From Ga0077560 sp046330395 (GTDB lineage Bacteria; Actinomycetota; Thermoleophilia; Miltoncostaeales; Miltoncostaeaceae), in the NCBI GenBank assembly GCA_046330395.1, contig JAXLSS010000019.1, positions 1 to 64,000 of the forward strand: 64,000 nt of DNA, written 5' to 3'. This document shows, piece after piece, positions 1 to 7,791 of this stretch (the stretch's first letter is position 1; every line of letters starts with the position of its first letter). Below the pieces are notes generated by a model, which was not told the origin of the DNA, searched no databases, and worked only from the letters and a program-made list of their open reading frames with translations. The position numbers and the translations under genes are program-made.

Positions 1-559
1 CCTCGGTCATGGTGAGCGGCGGGATGGCGAGGGCCCGGTCCATGGCGCGCTCCAGGGCCAGGCTGCCGCCCAGGGTGACCTCGGCCGAGCTGCCCGCCAG
101 GCCGTGCCCACGGCCGTAGGTCTCCGCGCGCTCAAGGGCGTCGGACAGGCTGCCGGTCTCGAAGGCGTCGGCCACGGCGTCCACCCATGCCCGCACCACG
201 CCGCGGCGCTCGGCGGGCGGCAGCCGGCGGTACGCGGTCTCGGCGGGGCCCTCCACCAGGGTCTCCACGGCCTCGGCCACCTGCGGGGAGCGGTCGCGCA
301 GTGCCGTTGCCAGCGCGGGCTGCACGGAGAGCTGGGTGGGCGTGCGCCGGGCGCTGCGGGCCGGGCGGGCCGGCTGGCGCGCCAGCCACTGGCGCAGGGC
401 CTCCGGGTCGAAGCGGCGGTGGCCGCCCGCGGTGCGCACGTGGGGGATGCGGTCCTCGCTGGCCCACAACCGCAGGGTGCTGGGGCTGACGCCCAGCGCC
501 CGGGCCGCCCCGGACACCGAAAGCCAGGGACCGTCGGACCGGCGTGGGCGCTGCGTCAT
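1..559 (-). CDS. Helix-turn-helix regulator (3' end cut by window edge)
   Basis: Reading leftward from an ATG at 559 gives an open frame that runs off the window. Residues about 13-60 form a MerR/excisionase-type helix-turn-helix (SVSGAARALGVSPSTLR, then HVRTAGGHRRF), the signature of small DNA-binding proteins such as BldC. The rest is helical and resembles the C-terminal part of the gene at 573-1283, so the two are tandem paralogues separated by 13 bases and probably co-transcribed. Function beyond DNA binding is inferred. The product is incomplete here, so its full length cannot be judged. Confidence 0.75.
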   Translation of the reverse strand, partial: MTQRPRRSDGPWLSVSGAARALGVSPSTLRLWASEDRIPHVRTAGGHRRFDPEALRQWLARQPARPARSARRTPTQLSVQPALATALRDRSPQVAEAVETLVEGPAETAYRRLPPAERRGVVRAWVDAVADAFETGSLSDALERAETYGRGHGLAGSSAEVTLGGSLALERAMDRALAIPPLTMTE

Positions 560-572
560 CGGATCACGCCCC

Positions 573-1283
573 TCACTGCTCGGACCCCGCACGCAGACGC
601 ACGCGCACGCCCTCGGCGTAGCCCGCCGCCACCCGCACGGCCAGCCGGTCCATCGAGCGTTCCAGCACCCGCTGTCCCTGGGGATGGTCGGCCAGCACCG
701 GCTCAAGCACGCGGTCGACCGCACGACGAAGGGCCAGCGCCTCGGTGACCGGCACCTCGCCCTGCTGACCGGCGGCGCCGTAACGGAACCCCTCCCACTC
801 GGCCTCGCGCAGGCAGGTGGCCAGGTCGCCCCGGCGGATGCCCTCGGAGAGGGCGTCGAGGGTGCCGGTGACGCGCGCCTGTCGCGCCGCGGAGGCCCGG
901 GTGGTGGCCGCCGAGCGGGTGCGGGCCAGCTCCTCCTCGAACACGCTCATCAGGGCGCTGCGCTCGCTGATCAACGCCTGGGCCACGTTGGGCATGGCGT
1001 CGATGCGGGACGGCACCAGCTCCTGGGTGCGCGGCTGCTGCGACGGCGGCTCACCGCCGTGCTCGGCCAGCCACTGCACCAGCTCCTCGCGCCGGAACCG
1101 CCGGTGGCCACCGGGGGTGCGCACGTGGGGAACCCGCCCCGCGGCGGCCCAGGCCCGCAACGACGAGGGGCTGACGCCGAGCATCCGAGCCGCCGCCGAC
1201 ACCGAGAGCAGTTCCCGGGTACCGGCGCCCGCCTGGGGGGCCGTGGAGGGCGTTGATTGTGATGTGTGTGCGCCGGATTTCAT
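573..1283 (-). CDS. Helix-turn-helix regulator with helical C-terminal domain
   Basis: A 236-residue protein. Residues about 26-75 carry a MerR/excisionase-like DNA-binding domain (SVSAAARMLGVSPSSLR, HVRTPGGHRRF, then QWLAEH). Residues about 135-230 form a second helical domain whose pattern (an ALSEGIRRGD-like helix, LAT-like spacing, LRRAVDRVLEP) recalls RsbR-type N-terminal sensor folds; this is an inference. The downstream gene at 1-559 has the same two-part layout, so this looks like a duplicated regulator pair. The 241-base upstream gap contains a perfect palindrome at 1443-1454 that could be an operator. The target genes are unknown. Confidence 0.75.
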   Translation of the reverse strand: MKSGAHTSQSTPSTAPQAGAGTRELLSVSAAARMLGVSPSSLRAWAAAGRVPHVRTPGGHRRFRREELVQWLAEHGGEPPSQQPRTQELVPSRIDAMPNVAQALISERSALMSVFEEELARTRSAATTRASAARQARVTGTLDALSEGIRRGDLATCLREAEWEGFRYGAAGQQGEVPVTEALALRRAVDRVLEPVLADHPQGQRVLERSMDRLAVRVAAGYAEGVRVRLRAGSEQ

Positions 1284-1442
1284 GAGAGTCCGGCGCCCTC
1301 AGAACGTGTGAAGGGGGCTGTGACCGTGTGGGTGACGACCGCCCGATGAGGGCACCGCGCTGCGTGCTGCACCATCCATGGCATGCAGGGGTTCTTTCAG
1401 GTGGGGCCCGTACGCGCAACCGTCTGGGGGACCCGATTCTTC

Positions 1443-1454
1443 GTGAACGTTCAC
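1443..1454. promoter_or_regulatory. Perfect palindrome GTGAACGTTCAC
   Basis: A 12-base perfect palindrome about 160 bases upstream of the regulator gene starting at 1283 and within the gap before the thioredoxin-like gene's stop. It could be a regulator binding site, possibly for the adjacent helix-turn-helix proteins. It contains one GTTCAC half-site but lacks the 11-base repeats of a PHO box. Confidence 0.3.
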
Positions 1455-1524
1455 CAGCTGAGGCCCATCTTCGTTGAATCTCGCAGATTTATCCGGGGCC
1501 GACGAATTGGTCAGAACCGCCGGA

Positions 1525-2022
1525 TCAGGTGGTCGGACCGGCCCCATCCAGTGGCCCTCGCCCCCGCACCACCGAGTGCTGCGCCCGTCGTGGCGCCATT
1601 CGCTCCAGGGCGTCGACCTCCTCCATCAGGTGGCCGGGCGGCACCGGATGTGACGCGGCTCCCATGTGCTGCGCCAGCCAGGAGTCGAGTTGATGCGCGG
1701 GCGCGCCGCCGGGCCGGCTGGCCACCACCTCGCCGCGGTGCATCAGGACCAGCACGGGCAGGCTGGCCGGGCTCACGTGGATGCCGCGGGGCCACAGCAG
1801 CGACTCCCTGGCCGCCCAGTCCCGCGGCTCGGCGAAGTGCACCAGCGCCACCATCAGACCCGGCCGGGCGCGCGACAGGGCGGCGAAGCTCGGTGGCAGC
1901 AGCATGCACGCCGGGCAGCGCGGCTTCCCGAGGCCGATCAGCGCCCACTCGGCGGCCTCGGCGCGCGCCAGCACCTCCGGGAGGGGCTCGGGCCGGAGCG
2001 GTGTGGATGGGTGCGGGTCCAC
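1525..2022 (-). CDS. Thioredoxin-like protein with CPAC motif
   Basis: A 165-residue protein starting at a GTG. Around residue 35 is KPRCPACMLLPPSF, a CxxC redox motif at the end of a predicted first beta strand, followed by a strand (LMVALVHF) and a proline-containing segment (SPASLPVLVLMHRGEVV) that fits the cis-proline and beta-hairpin of the thioredoxin fold. No signal peptide is visible, so it is probably cytoplasmic. The C-terminal 30 residues are low-complexity. Role as a thiol-disulfide oxidoreductase or redox sensor is inferred from the fold and motif. Confidence 0.7.
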   Translation of the reverse strand: MDPHPSTPLRPEPLPEVLARAEAAEWALIGLGKPRCPACMLLPPSFAALSRARPGLMVALVHFAEPRDWAARESLLWPRGIHVSPASLPVLVLMHRGEVVASRPGGAPAHQLDSWLAQHMGAASHPVPPGHLMEEVDALERMAPRRAQHSVVRGRGPLDGAGPTT

Positions 2023-2088
2023 GCGGTGAGTCTCTCACCACGCCCGGCGCGACGCGCCATGCGTGATGGCCGAGGGGTCGCGGCGCGC

Positions 2089-2094
2089 TACCGT
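2089..2094 (+). promoter_or_regulatory. -10 hexamer TACCGT, leaderless type
   Basis: TACCGT lies six bases before the ATG at 2101, so the transcript should begin at or next to the start codon. No ribosome binding site is present. Confidence 0.55.
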
Positions 2095-2100
2095 GCCCGC

Positions 2101-2829
2101 ATGCCGCGACGCCCCCTCATCGCCACCGCCGCGCTCTGCATGGCCGTCCCCATGTGCGCACCCCTCACGGCCGCCGACACGCCGGCCGCCATGCCCGGAC
2201 CGCCCACCCTCAAGCAGAGCTGGGCCGCCCGCGTGATGCTGCGCCTCACCGCCCGCACCGCGCCCGACGCCACCGCCAAGCGCGTGATGACGGTCAACCC
2301 GGTGGCCCCGCTGGGTGGCGACGCCACGATCCTGCAGGTCACCGGCCGCGCGGTGGACGCCACCGGCCACGTGTGGCTGCGCGTGCGACTGCCGGTGCGG
2401 CCCAACGGCACGCAGGGGTGGCTGCCCGCCGACCCGCTGGAGCTGCGCCTCATCCGGCTGCGGGTCCGCGTGGTGGTGCACGCCCGCAGGCTCATCCTGT
2501 ACCGGTCGGGCCGGCCCATCATGCGCATCACGGTGGCGGTGGGTGCCCGGAAGACCCCCACGCCCACCGGGCACTTCGCCGTGGCCGAGTTGATCCGCAC
2601 CGGCGACCCCAAGGGGTTCCTGGGGCCCGTGGTGATGCCCCTCACCGCCTACTCGGCCACCCTCAACGAGTACGCCGGCGGCAACGGCCGCGTGGCCATG
2701 CACGGCACGAGCCTCCCGGAGCTGCTCGGCACCGCGGCCAGCCACGGCTGCATCCGCATCCGCAACAGCGACGTGCAGCGGTTGGCGCGCATCGTGCGCC
2801 CCGGCACGCCGGTGGACATCGTCCCGTAG
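2101..2829 (+). CDS. L,D-transpeptidase (YkuD family)
   Basis: A 242-residue secreted enzyme expected to make 3-3 peptidoglycan cross-links or attach proteins to the wall. The N-terminus has a basic start and a hydrophobic stretch with a likely signal-peptidase site near residue 25. A short SH3-like region precedes the YkuD domain. The catalytic signature is clear: HGTSLPELLG (His 201) then SHGCIR (His 215, Cys 217). The ATG at 2101 is chosen because a -10 hexamer lies six bases upstream and longer in-frame starts lack a signal peptide. A second, similar enzyme lies at 36617-37471. Confidence 0.9.
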   Translation: MPRRPLIATAALCMAVPMCAPLTAADTPAAMPGPPTLKQSWAARVMLRLTARTAPDATAKRVMTVNPVAPLGGDATILQVTGRAVDATGHVWLRVRLPVRPNGTQGWLPADPLELRLIRLRVRVVVHARRLILYRSGRPIMRITVAVGARKTPTPTGHFAVAELIRTGDPKGFLGPVVMPLTAYSATLNEYAGGNGRVAMHGTSLPELLGTAASHGCIRIRNSDVQRLARIVRPGTPVDIVP

Positions 2830-2873
2830 CCCTTCCGACCCAAAGCGAGACGGTTGGCCGGCGATGCCGACTG

Positions 2874-2879
2874 TAGTGT
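2874..2879 (+). promoter_or_regulatory. -10 hexamer TAGTGT, leaderless type
   Basis: TAGTGT lies seven bases before the ATG at 2887 and supports that start over an in-frame TTG at 2854, which would lie upstream of the predicted transcript start. Confidence 0.5.
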
Positions 2880-2886
2880 GAGCCGC

Positions 2887-4578
2887 ATGGGGAGGATCGC
2901 CGACGCGGCCGCGCCGCTTCTGGCCGGGGGGCCGCTGGAGATCACCGAGCTGGGGGCCGTGCTGGCACGGAGTGGCGTCACGCGGGCGCGCGACCCCATC
3001 GGGGCCGTGCGGCGGGCGCTGCGCGACGATCCGCGGTTCATCGAGGTGGCCGGCGGGCGCGTGGCGCGCCTGGACCAGGCGCTGCAGGGCGTCACCCTGA
3101 CCACCCGGGTCGCCGACGCCGACGCCGCGGCCGGGGTGCTGCATTGCGACGGCGACCTCGCCCCCCTGGCCCTCCTCGGGTTGTGGCGGGTGCCGGCGTC
3201 CGGGCTCACCGGCGGTCAGCACGTGATGGTGCGGGTGGACGACGCGGCCGGCGCCGAGGTGTCGGTGCTGCCCTGCCCGCAGCCGCGCGCGGTGATCGAC
3301 GACGAGATGGCCCTCACACGCGCCGTCCGCGAGCACGTCCGCCGCCCCTGGGCCGCGCCGGCGGTGCCGCTGTCGGCCCCGTTCGCCAGCGTGGTGGCCG
3401 GCGACCCCACCGCCTTCCGCGCCCCCGGGCGGCCGCTCACCGAGGCCCTCGCCGCCGAGTGGGAGGTGCATCTGGGCTGGGTGGGCGCCCGCGGCACGGC
3501 CTGGCGCGAGTTCACCGAGGAGGAGGTGGACGCCATGGAGGCCGACGTGGCCGACCTGCTCACCCAGGAGCGCGCCGCGGACGCCGCGCTGCTGCAGGAA
3601 CGCCTCGTGCGGGTGCTGCGCGGGCACCTGCCCGACCGCGTGCCGGCGGCCCGACGGCGGCTGGCGCGGGTGCTGTCGCGCGCGGGCCGCCCCGACGAGG
3701 CCCGCATGGTGCTCACACGGGCCTTCGGGTTCGACGACCCCGAGGATCGCTACGAGGCCGCGCTGCTGGCGTTGCGGGGCGGCGAGCTCCAGACGGCGCG
3801 GCGGCTGGTTGAGGAGGGGCTCGCGCGCTGCGGCGCCGACACCCCGCCCGCCACCCTGGCGTGCCTGGTGGACCTGGCGCACGACATGGACGCCCAGGCC
3901 ACCCACCTGCGGGGCGTCACCCGGGTGGGCGCGCCCGAGGATCCCGAGGGCCTGCCCCAGGCCCTGGCCCACGCCCTTGTGGCACCGCGGCGCGGGTACC
4001 TGGTGGAGGCCATGGTGGAGGAGTTCCTGGGCGGCCTCGACACCGACGACGCCATCCGCCTGATGGAGCGTCTGGCCGGCGTGGAGGAGTGCGGCACCGA
4101 CGCCGTGCTGGCGTGCGCCGCGGTGCTGGACGGCCCGGTGGCCGAGCACGCCCGCGCCCTCGTGGGTGCCGCCACGCCGCAGCGCCCGTGGGTGCGCGGG
4201 CTGATGGAGTCGCGCCCCGTGCGGGCCTGGATCACCAGCCTGGCGCAGGCGCCCGACCAGCAGGAGCTGGTGCTGGGCATCGCCCGGGAGGAGGGCCGCA
4301 TGGCGCCGCTGGTGGTGCTGATCGACCACGCCGAGATGGGCGGCGCGGTGAAGGAGGCGTTCTTCCTGCCCGACCTGGCCGAGCCCCGGGTGCACCGCGA
4401 GCTGCTGGAACCCATGCGCGAGTTCGGCCTGCCCTGCCGCACCATGCCGGTGCGCGCGGCCACCGCGCTGCTGGCGGAGGCGCTGCACCGCACCGACCGG
4501 CTGGGCTGGGAGCTGCCCTCACAGGCCCACCAGCAGGTGCGTCAGCGCATCCGGCGCTGGGTGCTCGACCGCATGTGA
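2887..4578 (+). CDS. Large protein of unknown function, winged-helix-like N-terminus and helical repeats
   Basis: A 563-residue, strongly acidic protein I do not recognise. Residues 1-60 (RIADAAAPLLAGGPLEITEL, AVRRALRDDPRFIEV) resemble a small winged-helix module of the HARE type. The middle and C-terminal parts consist of alanine- and leucine-rich helix pairs (for example around LARVLSRAGRPDEARMVL and QTARRLVEEGLARCG) that look like TPR-type repeats. No signal peptide or membrane segment is seen. It stands alone between an L,D-transpeptidase and a small unknown gene. A role in protein or nucleic-acid interaction is only an inference. Confidence 0.8.
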   Translation: MGRIADAAAPLLAGGPLEITELGAVLARSGVTRARDPIGAVRRALRDDPRFIEVAGGRVARLDQALQGVTLTTRVADADAAAGVLHCDGDLAPLALLGLWRVPASGLTGGQHVMVRVDDAAGAEVSVLPCPQPRAVIDDEMALTRAVREHVRRPWAAPAVPLSAPFASVVAGDPTAFRAPGRPLTEALAAEWEVHLGWVGARGTAWREFTEEEVDAMEADVADLLTQERAADAALLQERLVRVLRGHLPDRVPAARRRLARVLSRAGRPDEARMVLTRAFGFDDPEDRYEAALLALRGGELQTARRLVEEGLARCGADTPPATLACLVDLAHDMDAQATHLRGVTRVGAPEDPEGLPQALAHALVAPRRGYLVEAMVEEFLGGLDTDDAIRLMERLAGVEECGTDAVLACAAVLDGPVAEHARALVGAATPQRPWVRGLMESRPVRAWITSLAQAPDQQELVLGIAREEGRMAPLVVLIDHAEMGGAVKEAFFLPDLAEPRVHRELLEPMREFGLPCRTMPVRAATALLAEALHRTDRLGWELPSQAHQQVRQRIRRWVLDRM

Positions 4579-4667
4579 CCCGCGGCGCGTCCCCGCCCGG
4601 CCGCATCCCGGGGTGAGCGCGCGCATCCCGGGATCCCGGTCCCGCCGCGGCGGTCCGGTGCCTGTGC

Positions 4668-4673
4668 GATACT
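4668..4673 (+). promoter_or_regulatory. -10 hexamer GATACT, leaderless type
   Basis: GATACT matches four of six bases of TATAAT and lies seven bases before the ATG at 4681, which has no ribosome binding site. Confidence 0.4.
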
Positions 4674-4680
4674 TCTGTGT

Positions 4681-4932
4681 ATGTCGACCGCCATTCCCGA
4701 GAAGATCATCGACGCCTTCAAGGTGCTCGATGGTGATCTGTCCTCGTCGCTGATCGAGGCGCTCACCCCCGTGGCACCCGAGCTGGGCGACCGGGAGCAG
4801 GCCGTGCTCGAGCGGCTGGCCAACGGCATCGCCTCCAGCGCCAGCGCCGCGGAGCTCAACGCGTTCGTCCGGCTGCTGCCGGTCACGGTCAGCCGTGCCG
4901 TGCAGCCGGTACTGGAGCCGGTGCTGGGCTAG
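4681..4932 (+). CDS. Small helical protein of unknown function
   Basis: An 83-residue protein predicted to be almost wholly helical (IIDAFKVLDGDLSSSLIEAL, ELGDREQAVLERLANGI), without cysteines, signal peptide or membrane segment. It starts at an ATG placed seven bases after a -10-like hexamer. Its TAG stop overlaps the stop codon of the convergent ppk2 gene by three bases. The pattern of hydrophobic and charged residues looks protein-like rather than antisense noise, but I cannot assign a family. Confidence 0.6.
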   Translation: MSTAIPEKIIDAFKVLDGDLSSSLIEALTPVAPELGDREQAVLERLANGIASSASAAELNAFVRLLPVTVSRAVQPVLEPVLG

Positions 4933-5750
4933 TCCTTCGCCCCGCCGGTGCGCAGCTCCGGCGGCGCATCCGCGGGCACGGGTGGTTCGGGGAGGTCCAT
5001 TGCCTCCAGGGCGGACACCACCTCGCGCACGATCAGGGCGTCGCGCGCCCATTTGTGGTCGGCGGGCACCACGTGCCACGGCGCCGCCTTCGTGCCGGTG
5101 AGCTCGATGACGTCCTCGTATGCCCGCATGTAGTCGTCCCACTGGCCGCGTTTGCGCATGTCGTCGGCGTTGAACTTCCAGCGCTTCTCCGGCGTCTGCA
5201 CGCGTTCCCGCTGGCGCTGCAGCTGCTCGTCGGGCGAGATGTGCAGCATGAACTTGCAGATGGCGGTGCCGTTGGCCGCCAGCCGGGCCTCCCACTCGTT
5301 GATGGCCTCGTAGCGGGGCCGCCACACCGACTCGGGCACCAGGCCATCCACCCGCACGATCAGCACGTCCTCGTAGTGCGAGCGGTTGAACACGGCGATG
5401 CGCCCGCGCTCGGGCAGCTCCGCGGTGACGCGCCACAGGAAGTCGTGCGCCAGCTCGGGCTTGGTGGGCACGCCGAACGCGTGCTGGTGGACGATCATGG
5501 GGTTGAGGCCCCCGAACAGCATGCGCACCACGCCGTCCTTGCCGGAGGCGTCCATCCCCTGCAACACCACCACGAGCGCCCGCTGACGCTCGGCGGCCAG
5601 GAACCCCTGCAGGGCGGCCAGTCGCTCCTGCCCGCGCGCCACGATGTCCGCGGCCTCCGCGCGGTCGCGGACGTCGAGGGTGTCGCCGGGGTCAACCTTT
5701 GCCAGCTTCACGCGGTCGCCGGGGCGGACGCGCACAGAATCCTTACCCAT
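4929..5750 (-). CDS. ppk2: Polyphosphate kinase 2 family protein
   Basis: A 273-residue PPK2-type phosphotransferase that uses polyphosphate to phosphorylate nucleotides (or the reverse). It shows the P-loop-like LQGMDASGKDG near residue 65, the lid/Walker B region FNRSHYEDVLIVRV, and the HISPDEQLQRQRERV and KFNADDMRKRGQWDDYMRAYEDVI segments typical of the family. The length fits single-domain (class I) PPK2. The ATG at 5750 lies seven bases after a TAGGAT hexamer, which supports it over a longer in-frame start inside the neighbouring promoter. It diverges from the sugar dehydrogenase gene. Which nucleotide it prefers cannot be read from the sequence. Confidence 0.92.
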   Translation of the reverse strand: MGKDSVRVRPGDRVKLAKVDPGDTLDVRDRAEAADIVARGQERLAALQGFLAAERQRALVVVLQGMDASGKDGVVRMLFGGLNPMIVHQHAFGVPTKPELAHDFLWRVTAELPERGRIAVFNRSHYEDVLIVRVDGLVPESVWRPRYEAINEWEARLAANGTAICKFMLHISPDEQLQRQRERVQTPEKRWKFNADDMRKRGQWDDYMRAYEDVIELTGTKAAPWHVVPADHKWARDALIVREVVSALEAMDLPEPPVPADAPPELRTGGAKD

Positions 5751-5757
5751 GCCCGGA

Positions 5758-5763
5758 ATCCTA
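5758..5763 (-). promoter_or_regulatory. -10 hexamer TAGGAT, leaderless type
   Basis: On the minus strand TAGGAT lies seven bases before the ppk2 ATG at 5750. Confidence 0.5.
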
Positions 5764-5800
5764 CGGGCACCGCGATGGTTGCGCGGGCGGGCACCGCCGG

Positions 5801-5806
5801 TACGGT
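5801..5806 (+). promoter_or_regulatory. -10 hexamer TACGGT, leaderless type
   Basis: TACGGT lies six bases before the ATG at 5813. With the ppk2 hexamer at 5758-5763 it makes a compact 62-base divergent promoter. Confidence 0.5.
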
Positions 5807-5812
5807 GCGGGG

Positions 5813-6997
5813 ATGACCCATCACATGCGCGCACTGTTCATCAGCGGCACCGCCGCCGTCACGCTGGGCGTGGGGATCGGCTGCGGCGTCGGCGCCTCCT
5901 CGCCCCCCACCCGCCCGTCCACCACCGCCACCGAGACCGCCCGGGCCCCCTTCCGCCTGGTCGGCGTGGCCAAGGGACTGGGCGACGCCCTGTTCGCCAC
6001 GTCCGCCCCCGGCCAGCCCGGCCTGTACGTGGTGCAGCAGTCCGGCAGGGTGCTGCACCTGGTCAACGGGCGTGTCACCGGGACGTTCCTGGACGTGCAC
6101 GACCGCATCACCACCGGCGGCGAGCGCGGGTTGCTGGGTCTGGCCTTCCACCCAGACTACGCCCAGAACGGGCGGCTGTTCGTGGACTACACCGACAGCC
6201 AGGGCAACACCCGGGTGGTGCAGTTCACCGCCAGCGGCGACCGCCAGCGCGTGGACACCTCCACCGCCAAGCAGATCCTGGAGGTGGACCAGCCGTACGA
6301 GAATCACAACGGCGGCATGCTGGCCTTCGGTCCCGACGGCATGCTGTACATCGGCCTTGGCGACGGCGGCAGCGGCGGGGATCCGCAGCACCGCGCCCAG
6401 GACCTCGGCACGCTGCTGGGCAAGATCCTGCGCATCGACGTGGACCACGGCGACCCGTACGCCATCCCCGCCGACAACCCGTTCCGCAGCACCTCCGGCG
6501 CCCGGCCCGAGATCTGGTTCTACGGTCTGCGCAACCCGTGGCGCTTCTCGTTCGACCGTGCCACCGGCGACATGTGGATCGGCGATGTGGGTCAGAACGC
6601 CATCGAGGAGGTGGACCGCGCGCCGGCCGGACAGGGCGGCCTCAACTTCGGCTGGAGCGCCTGGGAGGGCCGCAGCCGGTTCGGCAACCCGCAGCGCCCC
6701 GGCAGCACGGTGACCATGCCGGTGTTCCAGTACCTGCACCGCAACGGCGGCGTGTCGGTGACCGGCGGGTACGTGTACCGCGGCGCCAAGGTGCCCGCCC
6801 TGAAGGGCCGTTACCTGGTGGCCGACTGGGCCAACGGGCACGTGTGGAGCATCCGCGCCGGCGCCAAGCCCGGGGACGTGCGCGACATCACCCGCCGCCT
6901 GGGCGTGCGGCTGCACGGGGTCACCTCGTTCGCCGAGGGGGCCGGGGGCGAGGTGTACGTGATCGCCAACCAGGCGCTGTACCGCTTCTCCCGGTAG
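5813..6997 (+). CDS. PQQ-dependent sugar dehydrogenase-like protein (GSDH family)
   Basis: A 394-residue secreted beta-propeller of the glucose/sorbosone dehydrogenase family. The N-terminus is a signal peptide with a cysteine at residue 23 (GVGIGC) that could be a weak lipobox. Family motifs are visible: GERGLLGLAFHPDY, a YENHNGGMLAFGPDGMLYIGLGDGG stretch (only quoted in part), YGLRNPWRFSFD, and DVGQNAIEEV. These fit calcium/PQQ-site loops of soluble aldose sugar dehydrogenases. The substrate is unknown. The stop codon sits inside the -10 hexamer of the following hemQ gene. Confidence 0.88.
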   Translation: MTHHMRALFISGTAAVTLGVGIGCGVGASSPPTRPSTTATETARAPFRLVGVAKGLGDALFATSAPGQPGLYVVQQSGRVLHLVNGRVTGTFLDVHDRITTGGERGLLGLAFHPDYAQNGRLFVDYTDSQGNTRVVQFTASGDRQRVDTSTAKQILEVDQPYENHNGGMLAFGPDGMLYIGLGDGGSGGDPQHRAQDLGTLLGKILRIDVDHGDPYAIPADNPFRSTSGARPEIWFYGLRNPWRFSFDRATGDMWIGDVGQNAIEEVDRAPAGQGGLNFGWSAWEGRSRFGNPQRPGSTVTMPVFQYLHRNGGVSVTGGYVYRGAKVPALKGRYLVADWANGHVWSIRAGAKPGDVRDITRRLGVRLHGVTSFAEGAGGEVYVIANQALYRFSR

Positions 6998-7000
6998 CCT
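6995..7000 (+). promoter_or_regulatory. -10 hexamer TAGCCT, leaderless type, overlapping a stop codon
   Basis: TAGCCT lies seven bases before the hemQ ATG at 7008; its first three bases are also the stop codon of the upstream sugar dehydrogenase. Confidence 0.45.
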
Positions 7001-7007
7001 CGGGGGC

Positions 7008-7784
7008 ATGTCCGAATCCGAATCCGAGGGCACGCGCCCGTCCCAGGGCTGGGGCGTCGTGCACCTGTTCCTGCGCACCATCCGCGGCGGCCCGGCCGAG
7101 CCGGTGCTGCGCGCCGTCGAGGCCTTCACCGCCACCGACCCCAACCAGGTCATCGCCTTCAGCGTGCTGGGCGGGGGCGCCGACGTGGGCCTCCTGGCCC
7201 TCGGCCCCGACCTCGACCAGCTGGACGTGTTCACCAAGGCCGTGCTGGACGGCCCCGTGGACTGCGTCGACTCGTTCGTGTCGCTGACCGAGCTGTCGGA
7301 GTACACCACCACGGAGGACGACGAGCGGGCCCGCCTGCAGGCGGAGGGCGCCGAGGACATCGAGGCGGCCCTGGTGCAGTGGAACGCACGCATGGCCGAG
7401 TACCGCAAGCACCGCCTGTACCCGCGGCTGCCGCAGCGCAAATGCATCTGCTTCTACCCCATGGCCAAGACCCGCATCCCGGGCGCCAACTGGTACGCCC
7501 TGGACTTCGCAGAGCGCAAGCGCCTGATGCTCGGCCACGGCACCACAGGACGCTCCTACCAGGGGCGCGTGCTGCAGCTCATCACCGGGTGCACGGGCCT
7601 CGACGACTGGGAGTGGGGCGTCACGCTGCTGGCGGACGACCCCGTGAGCATCAAGGACATCGTGTACGAGATGCGCTTCGACGAGGTGAGCGCCCTGTAC
7701 GGCGAGTTCGGTCAGTTCTGGACCGGCTTGGTGATGGACCCCGCGTCGGCCCTCACTCGGGCCGGTCTGACACAAGGAGACTGA
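7008..7784 (+). CDS. hemQ: Coproheme decarboxylase HemQ (chlorite dismutase family)
   Basis: A 258-residue cytoplasmic heme-synthesis enzyme that in Gram-positive bacteria and actinobacteria decarboxylates coproheme to heme b. The diagnostic segments are FYPMAKTR, NWYALDFAERKRLMLGHG, GRSYQGRVLQLITG, GLDDWEWGVTL, and VYEMRFDEVSALYGEFGQF, matching HemQ and not the shorter chlorite dismutases. No other heme genes lie nearby. It is followed after seven bases by an alcohol dehydrogenase with a good ribosome binding site, so the two may be co-transcribed. Assignment is strong. Confidence 0.93.
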   Translation: MSESESEGTRPSQGWGVVHLFLRTIRGGPAEPVLRAVEAFTATDPNQVIAFSVLGGGADVGLLALGPDLDQLDVFTKAVLDGPVDCVDSFVSLTELSEYTTTEDDERARLQAEGAEDIEAALVQWNARMAEYRKHRLYPRLPQRKCICFYPMAKTRIPGANWYALDFAERKRLMLGHGTTGRSYQGRVLQLITGCTGLDDWEWGVTLLADDPVSIKDIVYEMRFDEVSALYGEFGQFWTGLVMDPASALTRAGLTQGD

Positions 7785-7791
7785 CCCCCAC

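Noticed and set aside
2035..4488. Long open frame on the strand opposite the 563-residue gene
   Set aside because: Its translation is histidine-, glycine- and arginine-rich noise typical of antisense frames in GC-rich DNA, and the plus-strand frame has a promoter and protein-like sequence.
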